This document shows positions 8,174 through 15,413 of a stretch of DNA of 21,051 nucleotides, piece after piece; the stretch's first letter is position 1, and each line of letters starts with the position of its first letter. Source of the DNA: CAYXVB01 sp964467785 (GTDB lineage Bacteria; Bdellovibrionota; UBA1018); the NCBI GenBank assembly GCA_964467785.1, contig CAYXVB010000054.1, positions 1 to 21,051 of the forward strand. The letters are read 5' to 3'. A program made the position numbers and the translations under genes. The notes beneath the pieces were generated by a model. The model saw nothing but the letters and a program-made list of their open reading frames with translations. It did no database searches and was not told the DNA's origin.

Positions 8174-9118
8174 ATGGACGCGCAGACACGTATCGAAGGA
8201 AAAGCCTTTCACTGGCTGGACATCGTCAATCCGACCCGCGAGGAGCTCGAGCGGATCGGCGCGGAGTACGGGCTCAATCCTGCGCTGATCCATGACTGTC
8301 TCGATCCCGAGCACTTGCCCAAGCACGAAAGGTCCGGGGCGACAGAGTTCGTCATCCTGCGTAGCTATGACGACGCGTCGACTTCCGAGGCGGACACCGT
8401 CCAGGAGCTGACCCGAAAGCTCGCGATCTTCTGCAGCCCGCAGTTCATCATCTCCATCCATCGCAAGGATCAGGATTTTCTGGGGCGGATCCGCAAGAAG
8501 TGGCAGCACGGCGACTTGATCTCCTCGCGGACGCTGCTTCCGATTCTCGGTGACCTGATCCGGGGCTGCGTCGCTACGTATGACAAGCCTATCGACCAGG
8601 CCCTGACCCAGCTCGAACAGCTTGAGATGGGCGTGTTCGGCGCGCAGGGCTCGCGCGTCGCCCGGCAGATCGACATCAGCCGGTTCTACTTTCTCAGGCG
8701 CAAAGTCTTTGTCTACCGGCGCATGCTGCGGGCGACCATTGACCTGCTGCCCCGGATCTCCCACGCCGTGAATGTCGACTCCTCCCAGTTGCAGGATCTG
8801 CGCGAAGAGGCCGAGAGCTCCTACTATTACACGGAAGAGCTGGTCGAGAGCGTGGGCTCGCTTCTAAACCTTCACATCTCCCTCGCGTCGCAGAAGACCA
8901 ATGAGGCATCGCACCGAATCAACGAGGTCGTGCGCGTGCTCACGATCTTCTCGGTGTTCCTGCTGCCGCTCAACGTGATTACCGGCATCTACGGTATGAA
9001 CTTCGAGCGGATGCCCGAGCTCAAGTGGGAGTTCGGCTATCCGGCCGCCCTGCTCGCGATGGTCATCGTCGAGCTCTCGGCCTACCTCTGGTTCCGGCGG
9101 AAAGGATGGCTCAAATGA
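8174..9118 (+). CDS. corA: CorA-family divalent metal ion transporter
   Basis: 314 residues, normal for CorA. A large N-terminal cytoplasmic domain rich in long helices is followed by two C-terminal transmembrane helices (about 254-274 and 288-308). The signature YGMN selectivity loop (GMN at 274-276) sits between them, followed by FERMPEL. The family forms pentameric inner-membrane channels for Mg2+ (also Co2+, Ni2+ or Zn2+ in some members); the substrate here cannot be read from the sequence. The final basic residues (RRKGWLK) are typical of the cytoplasmic tail. No clear Shine-Dalgarno precedes ATG 8174, so translation may be coupled to the M16 gene, whose stop is 10 bases upstream. The tlpA-like gene overlaps its stop codon. 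Confidence 0.94.
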   Translation: MDAQTRIEGKAFHWLDIVNPTREELERIGAEYGLNPALIHDCLDPEHLPKHERSGATEFVILRSYDDASTSEADTVQELTRKLAIFCSPQFIISIHRKDQDFLGRIRKKWQHGDLISSRTLLPILGDLIRGCVATYDKPIDQALTQLEQLEMGVFGAQGSRVARQIDISRFYFLRRKVFVYRRMLRATIDLLPRISHAVNVDSSQLQDLREEAESSYYYTEELVESVGSLLNLHISLASQKTNEASHRINEVVRVLTIFSVFLLPLNVITGIYGMNFERMPELKWEFGYPAALLAMVIVELSAYLWFRRKGWLK

Positions 9119-9645
9119 AAGCGAAAGCGTCATCAAAGTCGGCATGGTCCAAGAGGATCGGTAATCTCGTTTTCTTCCTGCTGCTCGCGGTGGTGCTGTG
9201 GCAGCGCGTGCCCGCGTGGTGGTCGCACTTCAATTTACAAGGCAAGCCTGCCCCCGCGTTCGAGCTCACGCGCGAGGACGGGGTCCGGTCGCCCAGGCCA
9301 TGGCCGGCGGATCGCCCCGTGGCACTCGTATTCTGGGCGACCTGGTGCGGGCCCTGCCAGCTCGAGCTCTCGCGTTTGCGCGATTCTGCCAAAAACGCGG
9401 AAATCCCAGCCGACCGGATCATCCTGATCAGTATGGGTGAGGAGCCGGCGCTCGTCGCTCGGGTGACGCAGGAGCGTCGCTATCCCTTTCCAAGCTTCAT
9501 TGACGTCGATGGGAATGCGGCGGCCGCTCTTCAGGTCGCGGCTACTCCCACCGTGGTATTGCTCGATGCCAAGCAAGAGGTCGTTTGGGTCGGCACCGGA
9601 GTTTCGCCGACATTGATCTGGCGATTACGCCGCCATTTTTCCTGA
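9115..9645 (+). CDS. Membrane-anchored TlpA/ResA-like thioredoxin-fold protein
   Basis: 176 residues from ATG 9115. One N-terminal helix (about 15-30) anchors the protein with its thioredoxin domain on the periplasmic side. The domain has a WCGPC active site (C78 and C81 in FWATWCGPCQLEL) and the cis-proline region AATPTVVLLD. TlpA/ResA-type proteins usually reduce disulfides in cytochrome c maturation or other extracytoplasmic substrates; the partner here is unknown and no ccm genes are in view. The start overlaps the corA stop as ATGA (9115-9118), with GAAAGG nine bases before it. The in-frame ATG at 9106 has no room for a ribosome site, so 9115 is preferred and implies translational coupling with corA. 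Confidence 0.9.
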   Translation: MKAKASSKSAWSKRIGNLVFFLLLAVVLWQRVPAWWSHFNLQGKPAPAFELTREDGVRSPRPWPADRPVALVFWATWCGPCQLELSRLRDSAKNAEIPADRIILISMGEEPALVARVTQERRYPFPSFIDVDGNAAAALQVAATPTVVLLDAKQEVVWVGTGVSPTLIWRLRRHFS

Positions 9646-9648
9646 CCT

Positions 9649-10611
9649 TCAACGCGTATCCGAGCGCTCCGCGAGCTCCTTCAATCCGGCGCGCATCTCG
9701 GCCTCGATCCTTTTGGCGCTCCATCGGGTGAGTTCAGTCAAGGGGTGTTTGGAAGCCAAACGCTCGGCGAGCTTCATTCCTAGGCAATAGCCGCGGCGTT
9801 TGGGAGATGAAGTGCCGCCAAGCTTGAACCAGTCCCTGTAATCCTGATCGATATCTCGGCCTGTTAGGGTTGAGATTCGGAGAAATTCCCGAGCCCAGTC
9901 AGCTACATTGCGCGCATCCCCGCATTGGATCGCCAGTTCCGGGTCCATCAGCAGCTCGGCTTGGGGTGCCGGCGCGAAAACGCCGCTCGCATAGGTGGCC
10001 AAGCCCTCCGCCCAAAGGGGGGCAAAGAGTCCGGCATCATGATCCGAACCCCCGAGGCGCCCGAAGTGAAGGACATGAAAGAGCTCGTGCGCGGCCAGGA
10101 CGTCTAGATTGTCGTTTCGCTGCGCGATTACGTCGATTCCCAGTAACAGGACGGATTCGCCGCTCTTTTCCAGGATGACTTTTCCGTTAAATCCCATCGC
10201 GGAGGGCAGAAGATAGACGGGAACCTCGAGCGTCGTATCCGGAAAATGTTCATTGAACTTGGATGCCATATTTTCAAGGGTCGTTGGTGCAGATGTAGCG
10301 GCTTGAACCATTCCCGCTTCGAGGACGCTCCAAGATTGGAAGAGCGCGTGGAGGCGGGCGGACTTCTTTTGTTCCCAGCCGGAATTGTCGGAGTTGAAGA
10401 CCTTGCTGTAGATGGAAGCGGTCTCGGGTGTCTGATTTTCCCAACTTCTCCAGGCGTCGAGCCATTGGGTCTCGTTCATCCCTGCGGTACGGTGAATGAA
10501 AGCCGCGGTATCCTCGGGTGGCAATCGGAGATTGAGCGTGATCGCGGCCTCGGCGATGGAAGTGCTGAGCAGGGCGAGTAAAACCAAAAGACGGATCGGA
10601 GATTTTGACAT
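9649..10611 (-). CDS. Secreted HExxH zinc metallopeptidase (gluzincin-like), family not identified
   Basis: 320 residues from ATG 10611, which has AAAGAGG five to six bases upstream; a longer in-frame start at 10671 is less likely. Residues 1-22 are a Sec signal peptide (basic start, hydrophobic LLVLLALLSTS, cleavage after AEA). The mature protein holds H175ELFH179 and, 23 residues later, WAEGLATYASG with E202 as a plausible third zinc ligand, then GYCLGMKLAERLA. This HExxH...E arrangement is that of MA-clan peptidases and resembles DUF2268/DUF5700-type predicted Zn-proteases; I cannot name the family. It is expected in the periplasm or outside the cell. It is divergent from a DNA-binding regulator across a palindrome and convergent with the tlpA-like gene (3-base gap). 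Confidence 0.8.
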   Translation of the reverse strand: MSKSPIRLLVLLALLSTSIAEAAITLNLRLPPEDTAAFIHRTAGMNETQWLDAWRSWENQTPETASIYSKVFNSDNSGWEQKKSARLHALFQSWSVLEAGMVQAATSAPTTLENMASKFNEHFPDTTLEVPVYLLPSAMGFNGKVILEKSGESVLLLGIDVIAQRNDNLDVLAAHELFHVLHFGRLGGSDHDAGLFAPLWAEGLATYASGVFAPAPQAELLMDPELAIQCGDARNVADWAREFLRISTLTGRDIDQDYRDWFKLGGTSSPKRRGYCLGMKLAERLASKHPLTELTRWSAKRIEAEMRAGLKELAERSDTR

Positions 10612-10672
10612 AGGTACCTCTTTCGAGCGCGGGTATCTCCTGATGTCTCTTGGTAGGCTATTGTAAATCAAA

Positions 10673-10693
10673 AAGTTACATTAAATGTAACTT
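10673..10693. promoter_or_regulatory. Perfect 21-bp palindrome, candidate operator
   Basis: AAGTTACATT (10673-10682) and AATGTAACTT (10684-10693) are exact reverse complements around one A. A third copy of the GTTACA core lies at 10707-10712, just before the regulator gene. The palindrome sits 62 bases from the metallopeptidase start and 27 bases from the regulator start, in an AT-rich patch that also holds a minus-strand TACAAT (-10-like, complement of 10660-10665). Binding by the adjacent regulator is inferred from position. Confidence 0.65.
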
Positions 10694-10720
10694 ATCGAAT
10701 GTGTGGGTTACAGTGGATGA

Positions 10721-11491
10721 ATGGATTCCTCAGAGACGCGTTCGATCATTCTGACTTTGAAGGGCATCATTCGTTCGAAGCGGGTTCGATATCGGGAGAT
10801 TGCAGCGGAGTTGAATGTGTCCGAACAGACAGTCAAAAGGCTGTTTGCCTCGGAAGCCGACGTACCGCTTTCAAGGTTGGAGCGAATCTGCGGAATCATC
10901 GGAATCACTCTCGCGGATCTCATGGAGTCGGTCAAAGCCGCGCGTCTTGAAGAGTATCGGCTGGACGAAGCCCAGGAGCGACTGCTCGCATCTGAGCCCG
11001 CGCTATTCGCGCTCTATGTACTGATTCATGACGGCCTGGCTCCCCAAGAGATCGCCAAACGCCATGGGCTCAAGTGGGCCGCCGTCTTTCGAGCGCTGCG
11101 CAAACTCGAAAAAGCGGGCCTGCTCGATATCGGTCCGAAGGATTCCGTCCGGTTAAGGCATCGGGGGACTTTGTCCTGGCGAATTCAGGGGCCGCTTCAG
11201 AAGAAGTATCTACTCGATGGGGATCTCAAGTTTGTCGAAGGCGTGTTGAGAGAGGTGGTTTATTCCGGGCTTCGCGAGGGGAATTTCGTGAACAGCGCCT
11301 GGTATCCGGTCTCAAGGGAGACGCGAAAGCGATTCGTCGACGAACTGAGTGCTCTCGCGCAAGACATGCATCGCATGGCGCAGCGGGATCGGCGCGTGCT
11401 CCCGGAGTCCGATCTCGTTCCGATCAAGTGGCTGGTTTGTATGGGTGATGATCCGTCGGCGCCAGGTCTCTTATTGAGAGGGCTGCGATAG
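10721..11491 (+). CDS. Two-domain HTH transcriptional regulator (Xre-type plus winged-helix-like)
   Basis: 256 residues. Residues 23-68 form a Cro/C1-type helix-turn-helix: YREIAAELNVSEQTVKRLF, then the helix pair leading to LERICGIIGITLADLM. A second likely DNA-binding unit at about 93-147 (LYVLIHDGLAPQEIAKRHG, FRALRKLEKAGLL, then a charged wing) looks like a MarR/ArsR-type winged helix. The C-terminal ~100 residues are helical and charged, with no recognised ligand-binding fold. It is cytoplasmic. Its start lies 27 bases from the 21-bp palindrome shared with the divergent secreted metallopeptidase gene, so autoregulation and control of that gene are the simplest inference. It ends 12 bases from the convergent secreted-protein gene. 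Confidence 0.82.
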   Translation: MDSSETRSIILTLKGIIRSKRVRYREIAAELNVSEQTVKRLFASEADVPLSRLERICGIIGITLADLMESVKAARLEEYRLDEAQERLLASEPALFALYVLIHDGLAPQEIAKRHGLKWAAVFRALRKLEKAGLLDIGPKDSVRLRHRGTLSWRIQGPLQKKYLLDGDLKFVEGVLREVVYSGLREGNFVNSAWYPVSRETRKRFVDELSALAQDMHRMAQRDRRVLPESDLVPIKWLVCMGDDPSAPGLLLRGLR

Positions 11492-11503
11492 CGTCGGCCG
11501 CGG

Positions 11504-12139
11504 TCACTCGTCGTCCGGCTCGCCCAAGGCGCAGTCATAGCTGACCTGCAGCTTGCGGGTGGCGCGGTGAAAGTCCTCTTCGGGGTCGGCCTGGATCCGC
11601 TCGAGATAGTCGACAAAGAGCTGCTCGCCCGTTTCATTGTTCAAGGGCTTGCCGGCGGACGTGCTAAAGGCTTTGCGAACCAAGGCGCTGAAGCTTTCGA
11701 GATCTTGTCGCCCCAGCGAGTGGCTGACTCGCTCGATCATCGGCTCCGGTTTGCGATCGTTACGGGCGACGTTAAAGCCTTCGAAAAAGGCGATCATCGC
11801 GTTGAGACGCCTTTTTTGTTTGTCGCGGTATCGGTCCAGCGACGAAGGCAGGGGGCGAGCCGACTTCACCCTCTCGAGCGAGCTTTTGAGCTGGGCCGCG
11901 CGGTCTGCCCGGAATTCAGTCAGAAGATCGTCTGGAACCGCCTGCTCGGGACTGACCGAGTGGATCGCCTTAAGGGTGGCGGTCTCGTGCGGTCCGCTTA
12001 GCTTGCATGGCTGGCCGAAGAGCTTGACGTCGATCTCGGCGGCCCATGCAATGGGGGCGGCCAAGGCGGAGCCCAAGGCCAGGCCGGCGACCAAGAGTCG
12101 GATGTCCGTGCGTGATGCTCGATAGTTGAGTGGGTTCAC
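11504..12139 (-). CDS. Secreted hypothetical protein, unrecognised
   Basis: 211 residues starting at GTG 12139; no in-frame ATG lies near the signal peptide and no strong ribosome site is visible. Residues 1-33 look like a Sec signal peptide (LLVAGLALGSALAAPIAWA, cleavage before AEID). The mature part is helical and charged, with exactly two cysteines, C45 (FGQPCKLSG) near the start and C203 (YDCALGEPDDE) near the end. They could form one disulfide closing the chain, which fits a periplasmic or extracellular location. I recognise no family or catalytic motif. It is convergent with the regulator gene (12-base gap) and divergent from the hypothetical gene at 12349. Confidence 0.7.
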   Translation of the reverse strand: MNPLNYRASRTDIRLLVAGLALGSALAAPIAWAAEIDVKLFGQPCKLSGPHETATLKAIHSVSPEQAVPDDLLTEFRADRAAQLKSSLERVKSARPLPSSLDRYRDKQKRRLNAMIAFFEGFNVARNDRKPEPMIERVSHSLGRQDLESFSALVRKAFSTSAGKPLNNETGEQLFVDYLERIQADPEEDFHRATRKLQVSYDCALGEPDDE

Positions 12140-12258
12140 GTGGTTGAGTTTACTGCGAAACGGATCCGGCGTCCATGCTCAGCTCAGGGGTCCGCCCGGG
12201 TAGGGTGCCGGGGACACAGGGCGGGCGTCATTAATCAATAAATGATATTGAGCTTGAA

Positions 12259-12286
12259 TTGACAGAGCGCGTGACAGGTCTAACAT
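12259..12286 (+). promoter_or_regulatory. Predicted sigma-70 promoter of the 12349 gene
   Basis: A perfect TTGACA (12259-12264), a 16-base spacer and TAACAT (12281-12286) form the best promoter-like pair in the window. Transcription would begin near 12293, giving an untranslated leader of about 55 bases before ATG 12349. Confidence 0.6.
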
Positions 12287-12303
12287 ATGAAGAGAGGGAC
12301 TGG

Positions 12304-12327
12304 TTCGCACCGTCAATCAGGTGTGAA
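12304..12327 (+). promoter_or_regulatory. Leader hairpin upstream of the 12349 gene
   Basis: TTCGCACC (12304-12311) can pair with GGTGTGAA (12320-12327) over all eight positions, with one G-U wobble, around an 8-base loop. It lies in the predicted leader. The remaining 21 bases to the start codon contain no Shine-Dalgarno; the only AGGTG sits inside the 3' arm. A role in translation control is possible. Confidence 0.4.
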
Positions 12328-12348
12328 TTAAATTAGTTTAGCTTCATT

Positions 12349-13008
12349 ATGAGCAATAAATCCAATCTCACCTTGGTAACTCAGCCGCAGGACTATTTCC
12401 GGGAGCTCGTGACGTCGGCACTCGAGCGGCAAAAGGTGTCCGCGCAACCGGAAACCGAGTTTTATCTCGTCAATCTGCTGAATCAGTTCATCTCGAGCGA
12501 CCGGCTCTATGCTCGGGACGAAAACGGCTCCTTCCGCGAGGAGCCGCTCGCGATCCTGGTCAAGGAGGCGCTCGAGACCGAGGAGCGCTACGCCCAGCGC
12601 GCCCTGTTCCGTCATGTCGGGGATATCTCGCTTTATACGGCCGGTTTTTTCCAGGAGAGCCTGCAGCGCAAGCTGGTCGACGTGGACTATTACATCGACA
12701 TGGGTGGCACGGCCTATCAGCATGTCGCCTGTCGCGCCGAGGAGGACGTGCTCCGGGACGTCTATCTCGAGCTGGCCGATAAATTCGGGGCATTCGTCGA
12801 TGTCTTTGCCGAAATCAGTGATCAGACCACGCCGCGGACTGAAAAGGACATCCTGCGTCTCTACGACCTTTGGCTGAGGACGAAGAGCGAGCGCGCCGCC
12901 AAGGCGCTTCAGGAAGCCGGAATCGCGCTCAACGAGACGCTTGCCGTAGCCCCGAGGCCGAGTGCCAAGCCGGGGCGGGGCTCCGGAAGCTCAGGCGAAT
13001 GGCAATGA
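12349..13008 (+). CDS. Conserved-looking cytoplasmic hypothetical protein
   Basis: 219 residues from ATG 12349, following a clear promoter. It has no signal peptide or membrane segment. The first ~165 residues are mostly helical, with acidic and aromatic residues (QDYFRELVTSALERQ, ETEFYLVNLLNQFI, LVDVDYYIDMGGTAYQHVA, DVFAEI). The last ~25 residues are a disordered Pro/Gly/Ser tail. I recognise no domain; the strongly ordered core suggests a conserved protein, but that is a judgement from the sequence, not from a comparison. The leader lacks a Shine-Dalgarno and can fold into a hairpin. Its TGA (13006-13008) directly abuts the stop codon of the convergent cyclophilin gene. Confidence 0.8.
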   Translation: MSNKSNLTLVTQPQDYFRELVTSALERQKVSAQPETEFYLVNLLNQFISSDRLYARDENGSFREEPLAILVKEALETEERYAQRALFRHVGDISLYTAGFFQESLQRKLVDVDYYIDMGGTAYQHVACRAEEDVLRDVYLELADKFGAFVDVFAEISDQTTPRTEKDILRLYDLWLRTKSERAAKALQEAGIALNETLAVAPRPSAKPGRGSGSSGEWQ

Positions 13009-13701
13009 CTATTCGATTCGAACGCTGATCATCTTGTCGCCCACTTGGATCTTGCGGGCGACATCCATTCCTTCGATCACTTGCCCGAATACCGTATAGG
13101 CGTTGTCTAGGTGCGGATGCGTGCCGAGCGAAACGTAGAACTGCGAATCGGCCGAGTCCGGGTCCTGAGCCCGGGCCATGGCGACCGTCCCTTCGACGTG
13201 TTTACGCTTGTTGAACTCGGCCTTGAGCTTGACGCCGCTGCCTCCCGCGCCGGTGCCCTGAGGGTCGCCACCCTGGACCACGAATCCCGGCACTACGCGA
13301 TGAAAGGACAGCCCGTTGTAAAAGCCCATGTTGATGAGCTCGATGATGCGCTTGACGGTGCCCGGAGCATCTTGCGGATAGAACTTGAAGCGGATCACGC
13401 CCTGTGTGGTGGTCATCACCACGGTAGCTTTGGAGAGGCCGTTGGCGTCGACGGTGAGATCCGGATTCGGATTGGAGGTCGGACCTCCAGCTGCGGGCAT
13501 CGCGCCCGGCGAGGGCGAGGCCTCCGTTGAGGTGACTCCCGCGTTCATGGGCGCCGNNNNNNNNNNTTCCGCGTGCGCTGGCTCCGTGGTGTTGACGGCC
13601 GGCTGTTCGCCACCTTCCTTGTTCTGCATGTAGAGGAAGGCTCCGCCAATAAGCAGAACCAGGATCGCGGCGAAAAGAATCGGCATTGTCTTTGAGCGCA
13701 T
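13009..13701 (-). CDS. Membrane-anchored cyclophilin-type peptidyl-prolyl cis-trans isomerase (contains an N gap)
   Basis: 230 residues from ATG 13701 (AAGGAG ten bases upstream), including three to four unknown residues at the N gap 13557-13566. An N-terminal helix (about 6-24) is followed by a Pro/Ala/Ser-rich linker and then a cyclophilin domain with FYNGLSFHRVVPGFVVQGGDP, GSGVKLKAEF, GTVAMARAQDPDSADSQFYVSL and NAYTVFGQVIEGMDV. The core catalytic residues (R in FHRV, Q in VQGGDP) are present. The likely role is prolyl isomerisation of exported proteins, tethered to the outer face of the inner membrane. The frame continues correctly across the gap, so its real length should be 10 plus a multiple of 3. 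It is divergent from tatC (47 bases). Confidence 0.9.
   Translation of the reverse strand: MRSKTMPILFAAILVLLIGGAFLYMQNKEGGEQPAVNTTEPAHAEXXXXAPMNAGVTSTEASPSPGAMPAAGGPTSNPNPDLTVDANGLSKATVVMTTTQGVIRFKFYPQDAPGTVKRIIELINMGFYNGLSFHRVVPGFVVQGGDPQGTGAGGSGVKLKAEFNKRKHVEGTVAMARAQDPDSADSQFYVSLGTHPHLDNAYTVFGQVIEGMDVARKIQVGDKMISVRIE
13557..13566. other. Assembly gap (10 N) in the cyclophilin linker
   Basis: Ten N bases in the low-complexity linker of the cyclophilin gene. The cyclophilin frame is kept across the gap, so its written length may be right or off by a multiple of three. Confidence 0.95.
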
Positions 13702-13748
13702 AGGTTGACAACTCCTTGTGAGAAGGCGAATGTTACCTTCAAGTTCCG

Positions 13749-14588
13749 ATGTCTCAAGAGAATTCTTCAAAATCCGAGCAACCGAGCAAGGTCGTGGGCT
13801 TCTACGATCATCTGGACGAGCTTCGCGCTCGACTGGTTCGTTCCCTTTGGGTCTTCATGGCAGGGTTCGTGCTCTGCTATTTCCAGGCGGATTTTTTCCT
13901 CGAAATTCTGCGCAAGCCGCTTTTTGATGCGCTTCCGCCCGAGCAGCAAAAGCTCTACTTCACGAGCCTCTTCGAGAATTTCCTCACCCATCTGAAGATC
14001 GCGGGCTATGCGTCATTGTTCGTCGGCGCTCCCTACTATTTTTGGGAGCTCTGGCAGTTCATCGCTCCGGGCCTTTATCCCCGCGAACGCAAGATGGTGG
14101 TTCCGTTCGTGACCGCGGCCTCCACCTTTTTCATCGCGGGCGCGGCGTTCGCCTATTACGTGCTCTTCCCGGTGGGCTTCAAGTACTTCATCAGTTACGG
14201 TGCCGCGAGCGACGTGCCCTTGCTGACGATTAGCGCCTATTACGATACGGCGCTCAAGCTGCTCCTTCTCTTCGGCTTGGCCTTCGAATTGCCGGTGCTC
14301 ATCGTCCTTCTGGGCGTTCTCGGGGTGATTGATGCTCCCATGCTGCGGACTCATCGCCGGACCGCCGTGATCGGCATCGCGGTTGTTGCCGCGCTCTTTG
14401 CGCCTCCGGATGCGATGTCGATGATCATCCTCGGCGTCCCGCTCGTGCTGATGTATGAAGGAGCCATCTGGGTGGTACAGTTCCTCGATGCCCGCCGTAG
14501 TCGGCAGGTCGATGCCGCGATCTCCGCCGCCAAGGCCAAAGAGTCGAATACCGACGAAGAAAACCCGCTGGTCGGACGTTCTCGCTGA
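13749..14588 (+). CDS. tatC: TatC, twin-arginine translocase receptor subunit
   Basis: 279 residues with six transmembrane segments (about 30-46, 80-100, 119-141, 164-190, 204-218, 222-240). Conserved TatC landmarks are present: FYDHLDELRARLV at the cytoplasmic N-terminus, FWELWQFIAPGLYPRER (E113 matches the signal-peptide-binding glutamate region), FAYYVLFP and LLFGLAFELPVL. TatC recognises twin-arginine signal peptides and, with TatA/B, exports folded, often cofactor-containing proteins. The C-terminus has a charged extension of ~30 residues. No tatA or tatB is in this window, so the pore subunits must be encoded elsewhere. The start has only a distant AGAAGG (13722-13727). Confidence 0.95.
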   Translation: MSQENSSKSEQPSKVVGFYDHLDELRARLVRSLWVFMAGFVLCYFQADFFLEILRKPLFDALPPEQQKLYFTSLFENFLTHLKIAGYASLFVGAPYYFWELWQFIAPGLYPRERKMVVPFVTAASTFFIAGAAFAYYVLFPVGFKYFISYGAASDVPLLTISAYYDTALKLLLLFGLAFELPVLIVLLGVLGVIDAPMLRTHRRTAVIGIAVVAALFAPPDAMSMIILGVPLVLMYEGAIWVVQFLDARRSRQVDAAISAAKAKESNTDEENPLVGRSR

Positions 14589-14904
14589 CTTTTCCGAACT
14601 CATGTTCTGCCTTTTTGGATGAGGGTTGGGATACGTTTGTCAGCAGTGATTTTCTTTCTTGGGCCATACCCACTCAAAGTACGGCCTTTAGCCCTGAATG
14701 GATCAAACTTGCGGGAGACGGCTCGAATGTGCCCAGAGTCGGTCGTCGAATTTCGGGTTGGAAACCTTGAATTTGCTGTGTTAAGCCCCTTGGCCTGGCC
14801 GTAAGTAATAGGACTTATCCAGAAGTGCACCTTGCTCGGGGAATTTAAAATATCCGCCCCGGGCGATTGGGCTCTTAGGCTCATGATCCATAAGGAGGAT
14901 TCAT
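14589..14904. other. 316-base region without a gene, upstream of rpsF
   Basis: This lies between tatC and rpsF and should hold the rpsF operon promoter and a possible ribosomal-protein leader. The only clear element is the strong AAGGAGG Shine-Dalgarno at 14892-14898. A weak -35-like TTGGCC with a poor -10 (ACTTAT) occurs around 14785-14820. No tRNA-like structure, no coding frame with a recognisable product and no intrinsic terminator after tatC were found. An autoregulatory S6:S18 leader structure is possible but not shown. Confidence 0.5.
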
Positions 14905-15384
14905 ATGTCCGCTATCACCGGCAAACTGCCCGGTTACGAAACCACTATCATCACCCGTTCCGAACTTTCGGACGACGGCCTGAAGGCTCTTCAGGATCGT
15001 ATCGCTGGCGTCATCACCGCTTACAAGGGTGAGACCGTCCTGACCGAAGACTGGGGCCGCAAGAAGCTTGCGTACTCGATCGGCAAGGAATCCCGCGGTC
15101 ATTACAACTACATCGTGTACACCGGCCAAGGCGACATCGTTCACGAAATCGAACGTAACCTGCGCCTCTCGGAGCACGTTCTTCGCTTCCTCACCGTCAA
15201 TCTCGAGAAGGAATTCGACGGCGAAGCCTTCAAGAAGCGCCGCGCCGAAATCCAGGCTGCCGCCAAGAAGCGCGAAGAAGAGCGCGAAGCTCGTCGTGAA
15301 GAGCGCATGGCCGAACGCCGTGGCTACGACAATCGTGACCGCAGCGCTCCCGCCGCCGCCGCTTCCGAAGAAGCCGGCGAGTAA
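14905..15384 (+). CDS. rpsF: Ribosomal protein bS6
   Basis: 159 residues. The bS6 core (GYETTIITRSELSDDGL, VLTEDWGRKKLAYSIGKESRGHYNYIVYT, IERNLRLSEHVLRFLTV) spans about residues 9-100. It is followed by a long Glu/Lys/Arg-rich and then Ala-rich tail (residues ~105-159), longer than in the Escherichia coli protein. S6 binds S18 on the small-subunit platform. A near-perfect AAGGAGG (14892-14898) precedes ATG 14905 by six bases, as expected for a highly expressed gene. rpsR begins 29 bases downstream, so the two partners of the S6:S18 heterodimer are co-expressed. Confidence 0.96.
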   Translation: MSAITGKLPGYETTIITRSELSDDGLKALQDRIAGVITAYKGETVLTEDWGRKKLAYSIGKESRGHYNYIVYTGQGDIVHEIERNLRLSEHVLRFLTVNLEKEFDGEAFKKRRAEIQAAAKKREEEREARREERMAERRGYDNRDRSAPAAAASEEAGE

Positions 15385-15413
15385 ACTATTTAATTTTATA
15401 AGGAGATACGACA

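Noticed and set aside
14589..14904. Possible tRNA or small stable RNA in the gap before rpsF
   Set aside because: No cloverleaf, no T-loop consensus and no terminator-ended hairpin could be drawn. A small GGTT/AACC hairpin near 14755 is too short to support a call.
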